DNA of 64,000 nucleotides from Planotetraspora phitsanulokensis (GTDB lineage Bacteria > Actinomycetota > Actinomycetes > Streptosporangiales > Streptosporangiaceae). Positions 17,060 to 26,209 of the stretch are shown here, in pieces; position 1 is the stretch's first letter; every line of letters begins with the position of its first letter. The notes beneath the pieces are model-generated. The model was not told the origin of the DNA. It ran no database searches and saw only the letters and a program-made list of their open reading frames with translations. Location: contig NZ_BOOP01000018.1 in the NCBI RefSeq assembly GCF_016863295.1, positions 124,001 through 188,000 of the forward strand. Reading direction: 5' to 3'. Position numbers and translations under genes: made by a program.

Positions 17060-17977
17060 GTGTCGTTCGACGGCCTGCTGTTCTTCCCGGTCACACCGTG
17101 CGACGAGGAGGAGCGGCTCGACCTCGGAGCCTTCCGGCGGCATGTGCGCCAGGGCGTCGAGGCGGGCTGCGGAGCCGTGTTCGCCTGCTGCGGGACGGGC
17201 GAGTTCGCCGCGCTGAGCCCAGCCGATTACGCCGCCTGTGTCGCGGCCGCCGTCGAAGAGGCGGGCGGCCGGGTGCCCGTGGTCGCCGGCACCGGGTACG
17301 GCACCGCGATGGCCCTGGAGTTCGCGGCGGCCGCCGCGGACGCGGGGGCCCAGGCCCTGCTGGCGCTCCCGCCGTACCTCGTGCAGGCCGGCCAGGACGG
17401 CCTGCGCCGCCACTACGAGGCGCTCGCCGACGGCAGCCGGCTGCCGATCATCCTCTACCAGAGGGACAACGCCGTCCTCGAGCCGGAGACCGTGGCAGAG
17501 CTCGCCCGGCATCCCGGGATCATCGGCCTCAAGGACGGCCACGGCGACCTGGACCTGATGCGCCGGATCATCGAGGCCTCGCCCTCAGGCCTGCTCTACT
17601 TCAACGGCCTGCCGACCGCCGAGACGTCCCAGCGGGCCTACCGCGACCTCGGGGTGGTGCGGTACTCCTCCGCAGTCTTCTGTTTCCTGCCGCACCTGGC
17701 GCTGGCCTGTCACGACGCGTTGCGCGACGGACGGGACGACGTCGTGGACCGTCTGATGAAGGAGTTCTATCTGCCTTTCGTCGAGTTGCGGGGCCTGGGC
17801 CCCGGATACGCCGTCTCCCTGGTGAAGGCGGGGGTGCGCCTGCGTGGTCAGGACGTGGGACCCGTCCGCCGGCCGCTGGTCGATCCCGCCCCCGAGCACC
17901 TGAGCAGGCTCGCGGAGCTGATCGAGCGCGGCCTCGCCCTGATGGAGGACCTGGAGCGATCCCCGGCCCCGCCGTAA
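17060..17977 (+). CDS. 5-dehydro-4-deoxyglucarate dehydratase (copy 1; DapA/KdgD family)
   Basis: 305 residues from GTG 17060, which has AGGGG about seven bases upstream. An ATG at 17044 is out of frame, and the longer frame from 16913 has no family similarity. DHDPS-type barrel: FDGLLFFPVTP at the N-terminus, CGTGEFAALSP near 45-53, tyrosine Y133 (LYQRDNAV) and Schiff-base lysine K158 (IGLKDGHGD). The FFPVTP and GTGEF motifs separate KdgD from true DapA (GTTGE). The reaction is decarboxylating dehydration of 5-dehydro-4-deoxyglucarate to 2,5-dioxovalerate. Followed by the pectate lyase gene after 61 bp; a paralogue lies at 26274. Confidence 0.87.
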   Translation: MSFDGLLFFPVTPCDEEERLDLGAFRRHVRQGVEAGCGAVFACCGTGEFAALSPADYAACVAAAVEEAGGRVPVVAGTGYGTAMALEFAAAAADAGAQALLALPPYLVQAGQDGLRRHYEALADGSRLPIILYQRDNAVLEPETVAELARHPGIIGLKDGHGDLDLMRRIIEASPSGLLYFNGLPTAETSQRAYRDLGVVRYSSAVFCFLPHLALACHDALRDGRDDVVDRLMKEFYLPFVELRGLGPGYAVSLVKAGVRLRGQDVGPVRRPLVDPAPEHLSRLAELIERGLALMEDLERSPAPP

Positions 17978-18038
17978 GGCCGCCGATAGGCGACGATCGC
18001 GGGAGCCGGCCCCGGGCCACCGGAAACGGAGTCAGCTC

Positions 18039-19427
18039 ATGCGCAACACCACCCTCCTCCTGTCGGCCCTCCTGGCACTCGCGACCGCAGCGCCGGCCGG
18101 GGCGGCCGCGGCGACGACCGGCGCCGTCGACGCCTCAGGCACGGCTCGCATCGCCGGTACTGCCGGCACGGCACACGGCGGCGACACGTCGCACGGCGGC
18201 GGGCCATCTCACGGCGGCGGACCGGCGCATGGTGCCGGGCTCGGCCGCCAGACCCTGCCCGCGAACGACGGATGGGCGTCCGCGGGAACGGGGACGACCG
18301 GCGGGGCCGCGGCGCCACCGGCGAACGTCCACACCGTCACCACCCGCGCGCAACTCGCGGCGGCGCTCGCCACTCCCGGCCCCCGGATCATCTACGTCAA
18401 GGGCAGCCTCGACAGCGGCAAGACGTGCGCCGACTACGCGACCGGCGGATACACGCTCGCGGGCTACCTCGCGGCCTACGACCCGGCCGTCTGGGGGCGG
18501 GACGCCGAGCCGTCCGGGCCCCTCGAGGACGCCAGGGCCGCCTCGGCGGTGAACCAGACCGCCCACATCAAGCTGAAGGTGCCGTCGGACACCACGATCG
18601 TCGGGCTGCCCGGCGCGACCATCCGGCATCTCAACCTGCACGTCGACAAGGCCGACAACGTCATCATCCGCAACATCCGGTTCGAGGACGCCGCCGACTG
18701 CTTCCCCCAGTGGGACCCCACGGACGGTGAGACGGGCAACTGGAACTCGCTCTACGACAACATCTCCGTGACCGGCTCGACGCACGTCTGGGTGGACCAC
18801 AACACCTTCACCGACGGGGCCAACCCCGACTCGGCCCAGCCGCTCTACTTCGGCCGGCCGTACCAGGTGCACGACGGGCAGACGGACATCACCAACGGCT
18901 CCGACTTCGTGACCGTGTCGTGGAACGAGTTCTCCGGGCACGACAAGACCATGCTGATCGGCTCGACGAACAACCCGGCGGCCGACACCGGGAAGCTCAG
19001 CGTGACCGTGCACCACAACCACTTCTCCGACACGCTCCAGCGGCTGCCCCGGGTGCGGTTCGGGAAGGTCCACGTGTACGACAACTACTACGAGGTGCCC
19101 GACGCCGCCACGTTCGTGTACGCGATCGGCGTCGGCGTGCAGTCCCAGATCGTCGCGGAGAACAACTACTTCCGGCTGAGCCGCGCCGTCGACCCAGCGG
19201 GCCTGCTCTACGACTGGGGCGGCACCACGCTCACCGCGCGCGGCAACCTGCTGCGCGTCGGCGGCAAGGAGCGGCCGATCGACCTCGTCGGCGTCTACAA
19301 CGCGGCCCACGACCCCGATTTCGGCGCCGACGCCGGGTGGACACCGACGCTGCACACCCGGATCGACCCCGCGAACACCGTCAGGCGCGAGGTGTCCCGT
19401 CACGCGGGCGCGGGTCACCTGTCCTGA
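18039..19427 (+). CDS. Secreted pectate lyase (polysaccharide lyase family 1)
   Basis: 462 residues. Signal peptide 1-23 or so (TTLLLSALLALATAAPAGAA), then a low-complexity His/Gly-rich linker (GGDTSHGGGPSHGGGPAHG, about 47-67), then the right-handed beta-helix of PL1. Signatures are IIRNIRFEDAADCF, VWVDHNTFTDG (calcium-binding Asp), DFVTVSWNEFSGHDKTML and RLPRVRFGKVHVYDNYYEV with the catalytic arginine. It cleaves polygalacturonate outside the cell by beta-elimination, feeding the uronate pathway encoded around it. ACGGAG precedes the ATG by about seven bases. The His-rich spacer is uncommon for PL1 and could bind metal. Confidence 0.93.
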   Translation: MRNTTLLLSALLALATAAPAGAAAATTGAVDASGTARIAGTAGTAHGGDTSHGGGPSHGGGPAHGAGLGRQTLPANDGWASAGTGTTGGAAAPPANVHTVTTRAQLAAALATPGPRIIYVKGSLDSGKTCADYATGGYTLAGYLAAYDPAVWGRDAEPSGPLEDARAASAVNQTAHIKLKVPSDTTIVGLPGATIRHLNLHVDKADNVIIRNIRFEDAADCFPQWDPTDGETGNWNSLYDNISVTGSTHVWVDHNTFTDGANPDSAQPLYFGRPYQVHDGQTDITNGSDFVTVSWNEFSGHDKTMLIGSTNNPAADTGKLSVTVHHNHFSDTLQRLPRVRFGKVHVYDNYYEVPDAATFVYAIGVGVQSQIVAENNYFRLSRAVDPAGLLYDWGGTTLTARGNLLRVGGKERPIDLVGVYNAAHDPDFGADAGWTPTLHTRIDPANTVRREVSRHAGAGHLS

Positions 19428-19457
19428 CCCCAACCCGGCAGGACCCGCCCAACCCGG

Positions 19458-19599
19458 CGTGATCATGCACAGGTTCGGGCCGTGCATGATCACGACCGGA
19501 GATTGCTCTGGTCAAGCGGCAACTCGGCGAACCCGTGCATGATCACGCACCAGGGGGACGCCGGCAGGGCGCACGGTAGGCGAATCCGTGCATGATCAC
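19458..19599 (-). repeat. 53-bp-period GTGATCATGCAC repeat array, locus A
   Basis: Three cores GTGCATGATCAC start at 19482, 19535 and 19588, exactly 53 bp apart, on the minus strand. A fourth in the opposite orientation (CGTGATCATGCAC, 19458-19470) pairs perfectly with the first over 13 bp around an 11-base loop, giving a stem-loop at 19458-19494. It lies 30 bp after the pectate lyase stop. In minus orientation the units share GTGATCATGCACGG followed by TTCGCC in two of three. The same family is found at 50168 and 58618. Confidence 0.85.
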
Positions 19600-19637
19600 A
19601 GCCGGAGGTTACGGCCAGAGGATCGGGGGCGGAGATC

Positions 19638-19679
19638 TTGACAACCATGGGCCGCATCGGCAGATTGACAACGTTGTCA
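19638..19679 (+). promoter_or_regulatory. Promoter region with LacI-type operator TGACAACGTTGTCA
   Basis: A perfect 14-bp palindrome, TGACAAC/GTTGTCA, at 19666-19679 is typical of LacI-family operators. It ends 13 bp before the GH2 start codon. A single half-site, TTGACAACC, which could also be the -35 box, starts at 19638. No LacI-family gene is present in the window, so the repressor acts from elsewhere. Confidence 0.65.
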
Positions 19680-19692
19680 TCCCCTGGGAGCC

Positions 19693-22600
19693 ATGATGTC
19701 CGAGTTGTCATCCGTTTCACGCCGCACCTTCCTGTCGGCCGGGGCCACCCTTCTCGCCTCGTTCGGCGTGGCCGCGGCCGTGCCCGGCGCGGCCGAGGCC
19801 GCGGCTACCTCACCCGCCGGGCCCACGCCCGGCCTTCCGGGCGCCGACCTCGCCCTCCACCGACCGGTCACGGTGTCGTCCACGGACTACGCCCCGACGC
19901 CGGGCGCCTTCGCCGTGGACGGGCTGCCGCAGGTCGGCGTGCGCGGCAGCGGCTGGCGCGCCGCGCAGGGCGATCCGCAGTGGATCTCGATCGACCTGCA
20001 GGCGCCGTGCCGGATCGAGGCCGTCACCCTGGTCTTCGAGGCCACCCTCGCCGACGGGCCGTTCAACGGGAACTACTCCGACACCGACGGCGACGAGATC
20101 CGGTCGAGCGCAGCCGTCGCGTACCGGCTGGAGGTCTCGTCCGACAACCGCACGTGGCACACGGTCTACGAGACCACCGACGGCCGGGGCGGCGTCGAGG
20201 CGATCAAGCTGCCGGAGCCGGTCGTCGCCCGGTGGATCCGGATGACCGCGACGAAGCGGTCCAACAGCAACCCGGTGGGCCTCAACGGCTTCCAGGTGTA
20301 CGGCACGGCCACCAAGCAGCAGCCGCCCGCCCGCGGCTGGACCGACTGGAGCGGCGGCGACCGGCCCGCGCCCGCGCTCACCGTCGCCGCCGACGGCACG
20401 GTGCCGCTGGAGTCCGGCTGGTCGCTCACCATGGACGATTTCGCCGGCACCGACGACGGCGCCGCCCTGTCCGCGGGCGGCGTCGACGTCCGGTCCTGGC
20501 TGCCCGCCACCGTCCCCGGCACGGTGCTCGGGTCGCTCGTCGACCAGGGTCACCTGCCCGACCCGGTGTCCGGCTACAACAACATGCGGATCCCGGAGGC
20601 CCTGTCGCGCCACTCCTGGTGGTACCGGCGGGCGTTGCGGCTGCCGAAGGGGCTCGACACCTCGGCCGGCCGGCGGATCTGGCTCGAGTTCGACGGGATC
20701 AACCACGAGGCGACGACCTGGGTGAACAGCGTAAACGTCGGCACCGTGGCCCACCCGTTCGCCCGGGCCGCGTTCGACGTCACGGACGCACTGAAGGGCC
20801 ACACCGAGCACGTCGTCGCGGTGCACGTCACCCCGATGCCGCACCCCGGCACTCCGGGCGACAAGGGCGCGGACGGCAACACGTTCCTCCAGTCCGCCCA
20901 CCACTACCTCGACTCGCCGACGTACCTCGCGGTGTCGGGATGGGACTGGATGCCCGCCGTACGTGACCGGGTCACGGGCATCTGGAACCACGTCCGGCTG
21001 CGCAGCACGGGCGTGGCCGTCATCGGAGACCCGCACGTCACCACGAAGCTGCCCGGCCTGCCCGACACGGGCACAGCGGAGATCACCATCGCCGTGCCGG
21101 TGCGCAATGTGGCCGGCACCGCGACCGCCGTGACGGTGCGGGCGTCCTTCGGCAAGGTCGACGTCCAGACGAAGGTGACCGTCCCGGCTGGGGAGACCAC
21201 GACGGTGACGTTCACGCCGGACCGCTTCTCCGCCCTCAAGCTGAAGAACCCCGAGCTCTGGTGGCCCAACGGCTACGGCGACCCCACGCTGCACGACCTG
21301 CGCCTCACGGCCACCGCGGGCGGCGAGGTCAGCGACCGGCGCGACCTCCGCTTCGGCATCCGCGAGTTCGGCTACGACTGGGACCAGCCCATCGTCGTGT
21401 CGCCGCCCGGGAAGCCGCCGCTGGAGTTCACCGGCGACCGCGCGACGCAGACGGTCACGTTCGACCGGCAGCACGCCCAGCACGTCCGCATCCAGGCCGG
21501 CAAGCGCGCGACCGGCTGGGGCGTGTCGATGTGGTCGTTGTCGGTTGCCGACGGCGCCGGCGCGGACCTGGCCCTGCACAAGACCGCCACGGCGTCCTCG
21601 ACGGACGGCAACGGGCCCGGCAACGCCGTCGACGGCGACGACGGGACCCGCTGGTCGTCGGCGTACCAGGACGATCAGTGGATCCAGGTCGACCTCGGCG
21701 CCCCGGTGGACTTCGACCGGGTCACCATCGTGTGGGAGCAGGCGTTCGCGCTGGACTACCGCGTCCAGGTCTCCGGCGACGGCGACGCCTGGACCGACGT
21801 GAAATCGGTGACCAACGACACCCCGATCGGCAACACCGCGACCCAGGTGGAGACGTTCCCGTCGCAGACCGCGCAGCATGTGCGCATCCAGGCAGGCAAG
21901 CGCGCCACCCAGTGGGGCGTCTCGATGTGGACGCTCTCGGTGCAACGCCAGGCCGACCCGTCCGTCGACCTGGCACTGAACAAGACCGCGCGCGCGTCCT
22001 CCTCGGAGAACGACACCAACGTGGCCGCCAACGCCGTGGACGGCAACCCGCGCACCCGCTGGGCGTCCGCGTACCAGGACGACCAGTGGATCCAGGTCGA
22101 CCTCGGCACCCCGGTGGAGTTCGACCAGGTCACCATCGCCTGGGAGCAGGCCTACGCCCGCGACTTCGTCATCCAGGTCTCCCACGACGGGGACAAGTGG
22201 ACCGACGTGAAATCGGTGAACAACGCCGTCCGTCAGCTGAAGATCAGCGTGAACGGCGTGCCGGTCTTCTGCCGGGGCGGCAACTGGGGCTGGGACGAAC
22301 TGCTGCGCCGGGTGCTCCCGCACCGACTGGCGGACACCGTCGAGATGCACCGCGACATGAACTTCACGATGATCCGCAACTGGCTGGGCAGCAGCAACCG
22401 CGAGGAGCTCTACCAGGCCTGCGACGAGCAGGGCATCCTCGTGTGGAACGACTTCTGGCAGGCGGGGCAGTTCCTGCCGAACCCGCCCGGCTACGTCGAC
22501 ATCGCCGCCGACACGATCCGCCGGTTCCGGCACCACCCGAGCATCGTGGTGTGGTGCGGCGCCAACGAGGGCGACCCGCCTCCGATCGTCGACGCGGGGC

Positions 22601-23730
22601 TGAAGCAGGCGGCCGCGGACGAGAACCCCGAGATCCTCTACATCCCCAACTCCGCGGGCGGCATCGTCAGCGGGCACGGCCCGTACCGGTGGATCGACCC
22701 GCCGACCTACAACGACAAGAACACCTACGACACGGGCGCGTTCGGATTCCACACCGAGATCGGCATGCCGGTGGTGCCGGTGGTCGAAAGTATGCGCAAC
22801 CTGGTCGGCGACGAGCCCGGCTGGCCGATCGGCGAGGTGTGGAACTACCACGACTGGTCGACCATCGGTAACCAGCACACCGACACCTACCTGGCCGCGA
22901 TCGACGACCGGCTCGGCGCGTCCGCCTCGCTCGAGGAGTTCGCCACGCGGGCGCAGTTCGTCAACTACGAGAGCCACCGCGCCATGTTCGAGGCGTGGAA
23001 CGCCAACCTGTGGCAGGACGCCACCGCCCTGCTGCTGTGGATGTCGCATCCCGCCTGGCACAGCACGGTGTGGCAGACGTACGACTACGACCTCGACGTG
23101 AACGGCGCCTACTACGGCGCGCGCAAGGGCTGCGAGCCGCTGCACGTTCAGGCCGACCCCGGCACGTGGCAGGTCCGCGTCGTGAACCACACCACCGCGG
23201 CGCTCACCGGCGCCACGGTCACCGCGAGGCTCTACGACCTGGACGGCAGGCAGCTGGGCAAGGCCCAGAGCCGGCGGGTGGACGTCGCCAGGTCGGCGAC
23301 GTCGGCCGTCTTCGCCCTCACCGCGCCGGAGGGGGTCCCGCTGCACCTGGTCCGCCTCGAACTGCGCGACGGCCGCGACCGTCTGCTGTCGGAGAACACC
23401 TACTGGCGGTACGAGCAGGCGCAGGACATGCGGGCGCTCACCGGCATGCCGCGCACCAGGCTGTCGGTGTCGGCCACCGACCCGCGCTCGTCCGGCGGGC
23501 GTGACGCACTCATGGCGACGGTCGCCAACCGGGGCCGTTCGGTCGCCGCGCTGGTCCGGCTGAGCGTGCGCGACTCCCATGGCGAACGGGTGCTGCCGGC
23601 CCGGTACGACGACAACTACTTCTGGCTGCTGCCCGGCGAGACGCGCCGGGTGGAGGTCTCGTGGCCGTCGCGCGGGGACCGGCCGCACGGGGTCCACGTG
23701 TCGGCGCAGGCCTACAACTCGGCCGACTAG
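19693..23730 (+). CDS. Secreted GH2 glycoside hydrolase with discoidin (F5/8C) domains
   Basis: 1345 residues. Twin-arginine signal (SVSRRTFLSAGATLL). F5/8C domain about 52-206; GH2 sugar-binding jelly roll about 240-449; Ig-like domain to RFGIREFGYDW near 555; then about 270 residues of discoidin sequence (577-846); then the catalytic barrel from QLKISVNGVPVFCRGGNWGW. Acid/base E959 (WCGANEG) and nucleophile E1022 (FHTEIG) are present. A C-terminal Ig-like tail follows. The clade resembles beta-mannosidases and exo-beta-glucosaminidases; the exact sugar is uncertain. The inserted block holds one whole discoidin domain flanked by the C-terminal end and N-terminal part of others, with near-identical repeats (SAYQDDQWIQVDLG twice; HVRIQAGKRAT twice). 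GGGAG precedes ATG 19693. Confidence 0.88.
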   Translation: MMSELSSVSRRTFLSAGATLLASFGVAAAVPGAAEAAATSPAGPTPGLPGADLALHRPVTVSSTDYAPTPGAFAVDGLPQVGVRGSGWRAAQGDPQWISIDLQAPCRIEAVTLVFEATLADGPFNGNYSDTDGDEIRSSAAVAYRLEVSSDNRTWHTVYETTDGRGGVEAIKLPEPVVARWIRMTATKRSNSNPVGLNGFQVYGTATKQQPPARGWTDWSGGDRPAPALTVAADGTVPLESGWSLTMDDFAGTDDGAALSAGGVDVRSWLPATVPGTVLGSLVDQGHLPDPVSGYNNMRIPEALSRHSWWYRRALRLPKGLDTSAGRRIWLEFDGINHEATTWVNSVNVGTVAHPFARAAFDVTDALKGHTEHVVAVHVTPMPHPGTPGDKGADGNTFLQSAHHYLDSPTYLAVSGWDWMPAVRDRVTGIWNHVRLRSTGVAVIGDPHVTTKLPGLPDTGTAEITIAVPVRNVAGTATAVTVRASFGKVDVQTKVTVPAGETTTVTFTPDRFSALKLKNPELWWPNGYGDPTLHDLRLTATAGGEVSDRRDLRFGIREFGYDWDQPIVVSPPGKPPLEFTGDRATQTVTFDRQHAQHVRIQAGKRATGWGVSMWSLSVADGAGADLALHKTATASSTDGNGPGNAVDGDDGTRWSSAYQDDQWIQVDLGAPVDFDRVTIVWEQAFALDYRVQVSGDGDAWTDVKSVTNDTPIGNTATQVETFPSQTAQHVRIQAGKRATQWGVSMWTLSVQRQADPSVDLALNKTARASSSENDTNVAANAVDGNPRTRWASAYQDDQWIQVDLGTPVEFDQVTIAWEQAYARDFVIQVSHDGDKWTDVKSVNNAVRQLKISVNGVPVFCRGGNWGWDELLRRVLPHRLADTVEMHRDMNFTMIRNWLGSSNREELYQACDEQGILVWNDFWQAGQFLPNPPGYVDIAADTIRRFRHHPSIVVWCGANEGDPPPIVDAGLKQAAADENPEILYIPNSAGGIVSGHGPYRWIDPPTYNDKNTYDTGAFGFHTEIGMPVVPVVESMRNLVGDEPGWPIGEVWNYHDWSTIGNQHTDTYLAAIDDRLGASASLEEFATRAQFVNYESHRAMFEAWNANLWQDATALLLWMSHPAWHSTVWQTYDYDLDVNGAYYGARKGCEPLHVQADPGTWQVRVVNHTTAALTGATVTARLYDLDGRQLGKAQSRRVDVARSATSAVFALTAPEGVPLHLVRLELRDGRDRLLSENTYWRYEQAQDMRALTGMPRTRLSVSATDPRSSGGRDALMATVANRGRSVAALVRLSVRDSHGERVLPARYDDNYFWLLPGETRRVEVSWPSRGDRPHGVHVSAQAYNSAD

Positions 23731-23740
23731 GAGTGGCGCC

Positions 23741-23774
23741 CTTCTCCCCGGTCCGGCCGAGGACCGGGGAGAAG
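23741..23774. terminator. Bidirectional terminator hairpin between GH2 and dehydrogenase genes
   Basis: CTTCTCCCCGGTCC (23741-23754) pairs perfectly with GGACCGGGGAGAAG (23761-23774) around a 6-base loop, between two convergent genes. Confidence 0.85.
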
Positions 23775-23788
23775 ACGCTTGGACGGCG

Positions 23789-25228
23789 TCAGGCGCGCAG
23801 GCGGCCGTCCACACGCTGGGGGACTCCGAGCGGGTTCCCGTCCTGCAACTCGGGCGGCAGCAGGGCGGCCGGCCAGTCCTGGTAGGCCACCGGGACCAGC
23901 CACCGCCTGATCGCGGCCGCCCCGACCGAGGTGTGGGCGGGGGCGGTGGACGCGGGCCAGGGGCCGCCGTGGTGCATGGCCCAGGTGACGGCGACCCCGG
24001 TCGGCCAGCCGTTCCAGATGAGGCGTCCCGCGAGCCGCCGGAGGACCTGCACGACGGCGCCGGCCTCCTTGGGCGCGGCTCCCGGCCCGGCGTGGACGGT
24101 GGCCGTCAGTGAGCCCGGCAACCGCCGAAGTACGGCAGGCAGATCGGATGGGTCACGATATTTCACGACTATCGCGGCGGGGCCGAAGCACTCCTCCCCC
24201 AGCTCGGGCAGCCCGTCAGCGAAGGCCTCCAGCGGAACGGAGAAGACCTGGGGGGTCACCGCGTCCGGCGCCGTTCCGGCGGCACCGGACGACAGCCTGG
24301 CCACACCCGGTCGTCCGGCCAGCCGGTCGGCCGCGCGGAGGAATCCGTCATGGATCTTGGCGGTGAGCATCCGGCCGCCGGTCGTCGCGGCGACCGCGTC
24401 CCCGATCGCCCGCTCGAACGCACCCGCGTCCCCCTCCCGGCCCTCGGGCACGAAGACCAGCCCGGGGTTGGTGCAGAACTGCCCCACGCCCAGCGTCAGC
24501 GACGCGGCGAACCCCGCCGCCACGGTGGCCGGATCCGCCGAGGGCAGCACGATCACCGGGTTGACGCTGCCGAGCTCCCCGTAGAAGGGGATCGGGTCCG
24601 GCCGCTGGTCGATCAGCCCCTTGACGGCCGTGCCGCCCGCGAGCGAGCCGGTGAAGCCGACCGCCGTCACGAGCGGATGCCGGACCAGCGGCCCGCCCGC
24701 CTCGAAACCGTGCACGAGCCCGAGGAGGTCGGGATCCGGCAGGGCCTGCCGTACGACGGAGGCGGTCAGGTCCGAGGTCCGCGGGTGGCCCTCGTGCGCC
24801 TTGACCACGACGGCGCAGCCCGCCGCGAGGGCCGAGACCGTGTCGCCGCCCGCCACCGAGAACGCGAACGGGAAGTTGCTCGCCGCGAAAACCGCCACGA
24901 CCCCGATCGGCTGGTTCATCCGGCGCACGTCGGGGAGGGGAGGCGTGGCGTCCGGATCCGCGTGGTCGATGACGGCCTCGGCCGAGCCTCCGTCCCGCAG
25001 GACCTCGGCGAACAACCGGAACTGCGAGGCGGTCCGCCCGATCTCGCCGCGCAATCGCACCTCGCCGAGGTGGGTCTCGGCGTCGGCGACCGGCCACAGT
25101 TCGTCCAGATTCTTCAGCAGCGCGTCGGCGACGCCCTCGAGGATCGCCGCGCGCTCCGCGGCCGGGGTGGCCCGCCACTTCGCCCCCGCCGCGTCCGCCC
25201 GTTCCACCACCGTGTCGATGCCGGTCAT
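23789..25228 (-). CDS. 2,5-dioxovalerate (alpha-ketoglutaric semialdehyde) dehydrogenase
   Basis: 479 residues. Aldehyde dehydrogenase fold with catalytic C252 (GQFCTNPG), general-base E218 (YGELGSVNP), NAD(P)-site segments FAASNFPFAFSVAGGDT and VVKAHEGHP, and GFTGS near 191. The FPFAFSVAGGDT and HPRTS motifs are those of ketoglutaric semialdehyde dehydrogenases rather than generic ALDH. It oxidises 2,5-dioxovalerate, the product of the two dehydratases here, to 2-oxoglutarate. It starts one base after the stop of the uronate dehydrogenase gene, with GGGAG inside that gene's end, so the pair is translationally coupled. Confidence 0.9.
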   Translation of the reverse strand: MTGIDTVVERADAAGAKWRATPAAERAAILEGVADALLKNLDELWPVADAETHLGEVRLRGEIGRTASQFRLFAEVLRDGGSAEAVIDHADPDATPPLPDVRRMNQPIGVVAVFAASNFPFAFSVAGGDTVSALAAGCAVVVKAHEGHPRTSDLTASVVRQALPDPDLLGLVHGFEAGGPLVRHPLVTAVGFTGSLAGGTAVKGLIDQRPDPIPFYGELGSVNPVIVLPSADPATVAAGFAASLTLGVGQFCTNPGLVFVPEGREGDAGAFERAIGDAVAATTGGRMLTAKIHDGFLRAADRLAGRPGVARLSSGAAGTAPDAVTPQVFSVPLEAFADGLPELGEECFGPAAIVVKYRDPSDLPAVLRRLPGSLTATVHAGPGAAPKEAGAVVQVLRRLAGRLIWNGWPTGVAVTWAMHHGGPWPASTAPAHTSVGAAAIRRWLVPVAYQDWPAALLPPELQDGNPLGVPQRVDGRLRA

Positions 25229-25229
25229 G

Positions 25230-26030
25230 TCAGCTCTCCCGTGTGAGGTTGTCGGCGTCGAGCGCCGGTCCGCAGAAACGCCCGCCCAGCAGAGCGTGCT
25301 CGATGCTCTCCGGATCGGGCTCGCCCAGCTCGGCGATGAGGCCCGGCGCGTAGACCTCGGCGTCGTCCTTGGGCTCGTAGCCGATGGCCCGGCCCTCCTC
25401 CAGCGACCACCAGCCGCGGGTGTTGGCGGACACGCCCCAGACCACGTGGTAGCCGTCGGCGGCCAGCGACGCCTCGGCGAGCCGGGCGCAGTCGTCGGGC
25501 GACAGCCAGGTGGACAACATGCGCAGGTCCCTCGGACGTTCGAAGCACGACCCGATGCGCAGGCACGTCACCGCCATGCCGTACCTGTCGTGGTAGAGGG
25601 AGCCGAGCGCCTCCTTGGTCACCTTGCTGACGCCGTAGTAGGTGTCCGGGCGCGGGAACAGGTAGTCAGGGGCCTCCGCCTCCCGGGGGTGGAAGCCGAC
25701 CGCGTGGTTGCTGCTCGCCAGCACGACGTGCCGGACGCCGGCCTTCCTGGCGGCCTCGAGCACCACGTACGTGCCGTTGATGTTGATCTCCAGGATGTCC
25801 TGCCAGGGTTGCTCCACGCTGTGCCCGCCGAGGTGCAGGACGGCGTCGACGCCGTCCATCGCCTCCTCCATGGCCCGGGGATCGGTCACGTCGGCCGTGA
25901 CCGCCTCCTCGCCCTCACCGGGCTCGACCGCGACGAGGTCGAGCAGGCGCACGACCCGTCCCTCGCGGGCCAGCCGGGGGCGCAGAAGGGTGCCGACGCC
26001 GCCGGCGGCTCCCGTCATGAGAATTCGCAT
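25230..26030 (-). CDS. udh: Uronate dehydrogenase (NAD-dependent)
   Basis: 266 residues. Short-chain/epimerase fold: GAAGGVG dinucleotide motif at 7-13, catalytic Y132-x3-K136 (YYGVSKVTKE), SSNHAVGF near 106-113, and the closing WWSLEEGRAIGYEPKDDAE, all familiar from uronate dehydrogenases. It oxidises galacturonate or glucuronate to the aldaro-lactone, the first step of the oxidative route. The start is the ATG at 26030 with GGGAG six bases upstream; the longer frame to 26108 is non-conserved. First gene of a two-gene minus-strand unit divergent from the second dehydratase/glucarate dehydratase operon. Confidence 0.9.
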   Translation of the reverse strand: MRILMTGAAGGVGTLLRPRLAREGRVVRLLDLVAVEPGEGEEAVTADVTDPRAMEEAMDGVDAVLHLGGHSVEQPWQDILEININGTYVVLEAARKAGVRHVVLASSNHAVGFHPREAEAPDYLFPRPDTYYGVSKVTKEALGSLYHDRYGMAVTCLRIGSCFERPRDLRMLSTWLSPDDCARLAEASLAADGYHVVWGVSANTRGWWSLEEGRAIGYEPKDDAEVYAPGLIAELGEPDPESIEHALLGGRFCGPALDADNLTRES

Positions 26031-26150
26031 GGTTCTCCCGTCCGACGTCGGTTCCGCCGCGCCGGGGCCTCGTCGGCCCGTCGCGGCGGCCTCACCCGTA
26101 GTCTCCATCTGCCAGATATCAGCATTTATGTCCGCTTATTTGGGGAATCT

Positions 26151-26178
26151 TGACACCGTTAGTACCGATTCTTACAGT
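26151..26178 (+). promoter_or_regulatory. Probable promoter of kdgD2-glucarate dehydratase operon
   Basis: TTGACA (26151-26156), 16-bp spacer, TACAGT (26173-26178), in an AT-rich divergent region of 243 bp between udh and the dehydratase gene. Confidence 0.6.
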
Positions 26179-26209
26179 TGCCGACGGTGGTTCACAATCC
26201 TGACTCTGA

